A stretch of 64,000 nt of DNA, taken from contig JABDKX010000180.1 of NCBI GenBank assembly GCA_013001975.1, positions 1 through 64,000 of the forward strand, read 5' to 3'. Shown here piece after piece: positions 59,013 through 64,000 of the stretch (the stretch's first letter is position 1; the number at the start of each line of letters is the position of its first letter). The stretch is from Saprospiraceae bacterium. Lineage in GTDB: Bacteria; Bacteroidota; Bacteroidia; Chitinophagales; Saprospiraceae. The translations under genes were made by a program, and so were the position numbers. The notes beneath the pieces were generated by a model. The model did no database searches. It was not told where the DNA came from and was given only the letters and a program-made list of their open reading frames with translations.

Positions 59013-59837
59013 ATGAGATTCAATAGTCCTTTATATATAAAATCTGCTTTTTTCATTTGTTTAGTCTTTTTAGTTGGAAGTTGTACAGACACTACTGAAT
59101 TAAAAGAAAGGTCTTGGGATCTTGTTTGGGAAGACAACTTTGATGGAGATGCAGGAACACAAATAAATACCAATAACTGGGGTTACGATTTAGGAAGAGG
59201 TCCTAATGGAGATGGCTGGGGTAACGCAGAACTTCAGACATATACCAATGATGTTCAAAACGTTTCATTAGATGGTCAAGGAAATCTAATGATCACAGCA
59301 CGAAACAATGGAGGATTTACATCTGGCAGAATTCTAACAAAGGGATTATTTGATCAGGCTTTCGGTAGGTTTGAAGCTAGAATTAAATTGCCTTATGGTC
59401 AAGGAATATGGCCTGCATTCTGGATGTTAGGTTCTAATATTGATGTTGTAGGATGGCCTCAATGCGGTGAAATTGATGTTTTGGAATTAAAAGGACAAGA
59501 GCCAAGTGTTATTCATGGTTCTTTACATGGTCCAGGTTATTCAGGTGGAAATCCAATATCAAAAAGTTATGGTCTAAATAATGATCGATTTGATTTGGAG
59601 TTCCATAACTTTGCTATTGAATGGGATGAGAATTCAATCAATTATATCGTTGATGATGTTATTTATCAACGCATTACAAAAGATGATGTACCTGGAGAAT
59701 GGGTTTATGATCAACCTTTTCATATTCTTTTAAATGTTGCTGTAGGTGGTAACTATGTTGGCTTTCCAGCTGCTAATACACCATTTCCGCAAACAATGTA
59801 TGTAGATTTTGTAAAAGTTTTTAAAGAGATAAACTAA
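59013..59837 (+). CDS. GH16 family beta-glucanase (laminarinase-type) lipoprotein
   Basis: Start MRFNSPLYIKSAFFICLVFLVGSCTD (track ORF start at 58938 is upstream); WDLVWEDNFDG, FGRFEARIKLPYGQGIWPAFWMLG, catalytic QCGEIDVLELKG, HNFAIEWDENSINYIVD, HILLNVAVGGNYVG. Confidence 0.93.
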   Translation: MRFNSPLYIKSAFFICLVFLVGSCTDTTELKERSWDLVWEDNFDGDAGTQINTNNWGYDLGRGPNGDGWGNAELQTYTNDVQNVSLDGQGNLMITARNNGGFTSGRILTKGLFDQAFGRFEARIKLPYGQGIWPAFWMLGSNIDVVGWPQCGEIDVLELKGQEPSVIHGSLHGPGYSGGNPISKSYGLNNDRFDLEFHNFAIEWDENSINYIVDDVIYQRITKDDVPGEWVYDQPFHILLNVAVGGNYVGFPAANTPFPQTMYVDFVKVFKEIN

Positions 59838-59897
59838 CTTACACCGCTCAATATTAAATGGGTGCTATTTTAAATAAAATAGTAGATAAAACAAATT

Positions 59898-61439
59898 ATG
59901 CAAAAGCAGACTGAAACCAACTTTACAAATAAAGCTTATTCAATACGAATCAGTCTGATTGTTGCTCTTGGAGGTTTTCTATTAGGATTTGATAGTGCGG
60001 TTATTTCAGGTGCCGTTAAAGGTATAAATGAATTCTTTAGCATGTCCGATGCTATGCTGGGATTCGCAGTTGGCTGTGTAATTTTCGGCGCGATGGCTGG
60101 CAATCTTTTAGCAGGTCCTCTAGCCGATAAATATGGAAGAAAAAACGTATTGATTATAGTTGCTGCACTCTTTACAATCTCAGCAACTTGGTCAGCATTA
60201 GCTACAGGATATACAGAATTTATTATTGCAAGGATTATTGGTGGTGTTGGCATTGGAGGTGCTATTCTCATTGCCCCAATCTATATCGCAGAAATTGCTC
60301 CCCCTCAATTGCGAGGAAGCTTGGTTTCTTTTAATCAATTAAACATCGTTCTTGGAATCTCTGTTGCTTATTTTTCAAATTATTTTCTTGTTAATTATGG
60401 TAGCGAAAGTTGGAGATGGATGTTAGGGGTTGAAGCAATACCCGCCATTATATATTTTTTATCGTTGTTTACTGTTCCTAAAAGTCCAAGGTGGTTAATT
60501 CTTAATCAAAACAAATCAGACCTCGCATTTAAAACACTTGACAAAATTGGTGGTCATGAATATGCGAAATCTACGGTAGAGGAAATTCACAGAGGATTGC
60601 AAAAGCAAGAAGTTAAAGGTAAACTTTCTGATCTATTTAATAGCAAGTATGCCACGATCATGACCATTGCCTTGGGAATTGCATTCTTTCAGCAAATTAC
60701 TGGCATCAATGCTATATTCTATTATGCACCTACCATTTTCGAACAAGCAGGAGGCAGTACTGATTCATCATTTTTACAAGCCATTGTAGTTGGATTAATA
60801 AACTTGGTTTTTACCTTAGTTGCTATTTGGCTTATTGATAGAATTGGACGAAAACCATTACTACTAATAGGAACTTTCTTTATGACTATCGCCTTACTAT
60901 TAGCTGCTTTTGCATTTTATAATGCCACATACAATTTCAATTCTGATACGCTGAGCAAAATTGGAAATGAAGAAATAAAAAACAAATTAACATCGCTAGA
61001 TGGACAATCATTTGCCAGTCAAACAATATTATTTAACGAAATAAAAAACAAATTAAGCGAAGACCAATTTATGCAATTTAAAAGGAATGAAATCACAAAT
61101 TTAATTTCAATTAATTCAACATTGGTCTTGATCGCTATTTTGCTTTATGTAGCTGCATTTGCGATTTCGCTCGGACCTGTAATGTGGACTTTGATCTCAG
61201 AGATCTTCCCAAGTAAAATTAAGGGAATAGCAGTATCCGTTGTCGGTTTTTTCAATTCTTTGATTAGTTTTTCAGTTACACAAGTTTTCCCATGGGAATT
61301 GTCGAATTTAGGTCCCGCAACCACTTTTTCCATTTATGCTTTCTTGTCATTTTGTGCAATCTGGTTTGTCTATAAATATGTCATAGAAACAAAAGGTAAA
61401 ACACTTGAAGAAGTAGAAATCTTACTTATTAATAAATAA
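59898..61439 (+). CDS. MFS sugar porter family transporter
   Basis: GGFLLGFDSAVISGAVKGI; GPLADKYGRKNVLI; PKSPRWLILN; FFQQITGINAIFYYAPTIFEQAG; LIDRIGRKPLLLIG; VIETKGKTLEEVE. Confidence 0.95.
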   Translation: MQKQTETNFTNKAYSIRISLIVALGGFLLGFDSAVISGAVKGINEFFSMSDAMLGFAVGCVIFGAMAGNLLAGPLADKYGRKNVLIIVAALFTISATWSALATGYTEFIIARIIGGVGIGGAILIAPIYIAEIAPPQLRGSLVSFNQLNIVLGISVAYFSNYFLVNYGSESWRWMLGVEAIPAIIYFLSLFTVPKSPRWLILNQNKSDLAFKTLDKIGGHEYAKSTVEEIHRGLQKQEVKGKLSDLFNSKYATIMTIALGIAFFQQITGINAIFYYAPTIFEQAGGSTDSSFLQAIVVGLINLVFTLVAIWLIDRIGRKPLLLIGTFFMTIALLLAAFAFYNATYNFNSDTLSKIGNEEIKNKLTSLDGQSFASQTILFNEIKNKLSEDQFMQFKRNEITNLISINSTLVLIAILLYVAAFAISLGPVMWTLISEIFPSKIKGIAVSVVGFFNSLISFSVTQVFPWELSNLGPATTFSIYAFLSFCAIWFVYKYVIETKGKTLEEVEILLINK

Positions 61440-61460
61440 AGAAATAAAGGAAAGAAATAA

Positions 61461-64000
61461 ATGAATAATGAATTAACAGTTATGAAAAATGTGAAGGAAC
61501 AGAAAAAAGTGCAAGATAAAAAAGAGATTACAATAGAAGATCTAAAAATAGACAACGAAGACTATTACAAGATTTCCAATTACGATGAGATGCGCCCATT
61601 CTTTATGAGTATCGTTAGTGATTCAAATCATTGGATGTTCATATCAAGTAATGGAGGATTAAGTGCTGGGAGAAAAAATGCAGAAAACGCATTATTTCCA
61701 TACTACACTGATGATAAGATTACTGAATCTTCTGAAATTACAGGGAGCAAGACAATAATTTTAGCAAATAAAAACAATGATTCTCATCTTTGGGAACCAT
61801 TCTCTGAGCGTTACTATGGCATTTATAATACTTCAAGAAATATCTATAAAAATACTTATGGAAATAAGATTTTATTTGAAGAAATAAATCATGACCTAGA
61901 GCTAACATTTCGATATCAATGGAATTCAAGTAACAAGTTTGGTTTTGTTAGGAAATCTGCTCTCATTAATAATAGTGAATCAAATATTGAATTACAAATA
62001 TTAGACGGTATTCAAAATATATTACCCTGTGGTGTAGGTAGCGACTTACAAAATGCTTCGAGTAATCTTGTTGATGCTTACAAAAGAAGTGAGCTCATTA
62101 AAGATATTGGCCTAGGCATTTATGCACTGAGTGCTATCATTGTGGATAGAGCGGAACCTAGTGAAGCATTAAAAGCAAATATTGTTTGGTCATATGGAAT
62201 TGACAACCCTAAAATATTATTGTCTTCATTGCAACTTAAAAACTTTAGAAATAGGTTAGGCGTGCAAGAAGAAGTTGATGTTAAAGCAGAGAAAGGGGCT
62301 TATTTAATAACGACAAACTTATTATTGTCTGCTAAAGGTGAAAAAAAATGGATGATCGCTGCAGATGTTAATAAAAATCATTCAACAATTGTAAAGCTAT
62401 CTGAAACTTTAAGGTCTGTAAATCAAATTGATCAACTTGTAGAAAAAGATATTGATAAGGGAACAAAGCTTTTAATTGAGCTGAATGCAACATCAGATGG
62501 CATTCAACTTTCAGCAGATAAATTTAGAGACTCCAGGCATTTCGCTAACTCACTTTTTAATATCATGAGAGGAGGCGTTTTTGATAATAATTATCAAATT
62601 GAAAAATGGGATCTTAAAAACTACTTATCGATTGCAAATAAAAAAGTATTTGCAAATTGTGCAGAACTTTTAAATAGCCTTCCTGAATCGTTTTCTTTGT
62701 TTAAATTAAAGGAGATAGCTGACCAGACTGATAATAAAGACTTTAAGAGATTGTGTTCAGAATATATGCCTCTTAAGTTTAGCAGAAGACATGGTGATCC
62801 AAGCAGACCTTGGAACAAATTTTCTATAAATACACGAAGTGAAATTGATGGTTCTAAGATTTTGGACTATGAAGGGAATTGGAGAGATATCTTTCAGAAT
62901 TGGGAAGCCCTTGCGCATTCATTCCCTAATTTTATAGAAAGTATGATTCATAAATTTTTGAATGCGACAACATTTGAAGGCTATAACCCATACCGCGTAA
63001 CAAAGAGTGGATTTGATTGGGAAACAATTGAACCAGATAATCCATGGTCATATATTGGATATTGGGGAGATCACCAAATTATTTATCTATTAAAATTCTT
63101 AGAATTTATTGAAAATAAATCACCAGGAAGATTGGAAAGTTATTTTGACAAAGATTGTTTTGTCTATGCTAATGTCCCTTATCGTATTAAAAGCTATCAA
63201 GATATTCTAAAGAACTCTAAAGATACCATTGAATTTGACTTTGACTCTGATAATGAAATAGAAAAGGGTAGAGAAGAAATAGGATCAGACGCTTCTTTAT
63301 TAATGGACGAGAATCATTCCATTTATACCGTGAACTTCGTTGAAAAGATACTGGCTACCTTATTAGCAAAATTATCAAACTTTATTCCTGAAGGTGGTAT
63401 TTGGATGAATACACAACGTCCAGAATGGAATGATGCGAATAATGCTTTGGTCGGAAATGGTGTATCGATGGTCACCCTTTACTATTTAAGAAGATTTCTA
63501 ATATTTTTCAACAAGCAATTAGCCGATTCGAATAAGGAGCGGATTGAAATTTCAAATGAACTTATTATATTTTACAAACGCGTTGTTAAAGTGTTTGAAG
63601 ATAATCAACATTTATTGTCTGGAAAAATTAATAATACACAACGCAAACAGATTCTTGATGAGTTGGGTGAAGCTGGAAGTGATTATCGAACTCATATTTA
63701 TAAGCAAAAGTTTTGGGGCGAAAAAAGAACAATCTCAATTAATGGTTTAAAACGATTTGTAGATTTAAGTTTGAAGTTTTTAGAGCATACCATTGATGCC
63801 AACAAAAGAGAAGACAATTTATATCATGCATATAATTTAATGACAATTGAAGATGATAACAATGTCTCTATTTCGTATTTAAGTGAAATGCTAGAAGGTC
63901 AAGTAGCAGTTCTCAGTTCAGGCTACTTATCTCCACAAGAAGCTCTTTATGTTTTAGATGCTCTGAAAAGAAGCAAACTATTTAGAGATGACCAATACAG
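61461..64000 (+). CDS. Truncated glycoside phosphorylase-like protein (GH94/GH149/GH161-type), runs off right edge
   Basis: Frame is open from ATG at 61461 to the window end (846 codons, absent from the ORF track). Motifs RRHGDPSRPWNKFSI and GGIWMNTQRPEWNDANNALVGNGVSMVTLYYLRRFL; the W-N-D motif resembles the GH94-type catalytic Asp region. No signal peptide visible. Confidence 0.6.
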   Translation, partial: MNNELTVMKNVKEQKKVQDKKEITIEDLKIDNEDYYKISNYDEMRPFFMSIVSDSNHWMFISSNGGLSAGRKNAENALFPYYTDDKITESSEITGSKTIILANKNNDSHLWEPFSERYYGIYNTSRNIYKNTYGNKILFEEINHDLELTFRYQWNSSNKFGFVRKSALINNSESNIELQILDGIQNILPCGVGSDLQNASSNLVDAYKRSELIKDIGLGIYALSAIIVDRAEPSEALKANIVWSYGIDNPKILLSSLQLKNFRNRLGVQEEVDVKAEKGAYLITTNLLLSAKGEKKWMIAADVNKNHSTIVKLSETLRSVNQIDQLVEKDIDKGTKLLIELNATSDGIQLSADKFRDSRHFANSLFNIMRGGVFDNNYQIEKWDLKNYLSIANKKVFANCAELLNSLPESFSLFKLKEIADQTDNKDFKRLCSEYMPLKFSRRHGDPSRPWNKFSINTRSEIDGSKILDYEGNWRDIFQNWEALAHSFPNFIESMIHKFLNATTFEGYNPYRVTKSGFDWETIEPDNPWSYIGYWGDHQIIYLLKFLEFIENKSPGRLESYFDKDCFVYANVPYRIKSYQDILKNSKDTIEFDFDSDNEIEKGREEIGSDASLLMDENHSIYTVNFVEKILATLLAKLSNFIPEGGIWMNTQRPEWNDANNALVGNGVSMVTLYYLRRFLIFFNKQLADSNKERIEISNELIIFYKRVVKVFEDNQHLLSGKINNTQRKQILDELGEAGSDYRTHIYKQKFWGEKRTISINGLKRFVDLSLKFLEHTIDANKREDNLYHAYNLMTIEDDNNVSISYLSEMLEGQVAVLSSGYLSPQEALYVLDALKRSKLFRDDQY

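Overview
64 kb window from an AT-rich Bacteroidota genome. T9SS sorting tails, a TonB receptor with carboxypeptidase-like N-domain, a Y_Y_Y regulator and WbqC all fit that phylum; species unknown. No rRNA, tRNA, CRISPR array, transposase or prophage was recognised. Main content, left to right: (1) a truncated anti-sigma-like gene and an ECF sigma factor, divergent from a 1844-aa secreted T9SS repeat protein with 12 tandem ~107-aa units, including an exact-length 639-bp dimer duplication. (2) Housekeeping and surface genes: dynamin-like GTPase, WbqC, glycosyltransferase, MiaE, PIF1-like helicase. (3) A candidate extracellular nucleic-acid degradation/uptake cluster at 13.0-20.3 kb: EEP nuclease-like lipoprotein, lamin-tail protein, TonB receptor, OB-fold/PLD nuclease-like protein. 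(4) An intergenic region at 22.2-22.8 kb with two relatively GC-rich inverted-repeat elements. (5) Assorted metabolic and membrane genes: subtilase, LepB, RidA, glycan operon, DUF2339/DUF3999, aquaporin, DUF2167, PhoD-like, PhzF, SulP, PntAB. (6) From 48.9 kb to the right edge, a beta-glucan (laminarin-type) utilisation locus with no SusC/SusD in view. It encodes a transmembrane propeller-HTH regulator, a clan GH-A-like enzyme apparently fused to an outer-membrane beta-barrel, a large lipoprotein with tandem CBM-like modules, a GH16 lipoprotein, an MFS sugar porter and a truncated GH94/GH149-like phosphorylase. The enzyme-barrel fusion and the SusCD-less locus are the best candidates for an undescribed system. 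All family calls are from motif reading by eye; no searches were run.
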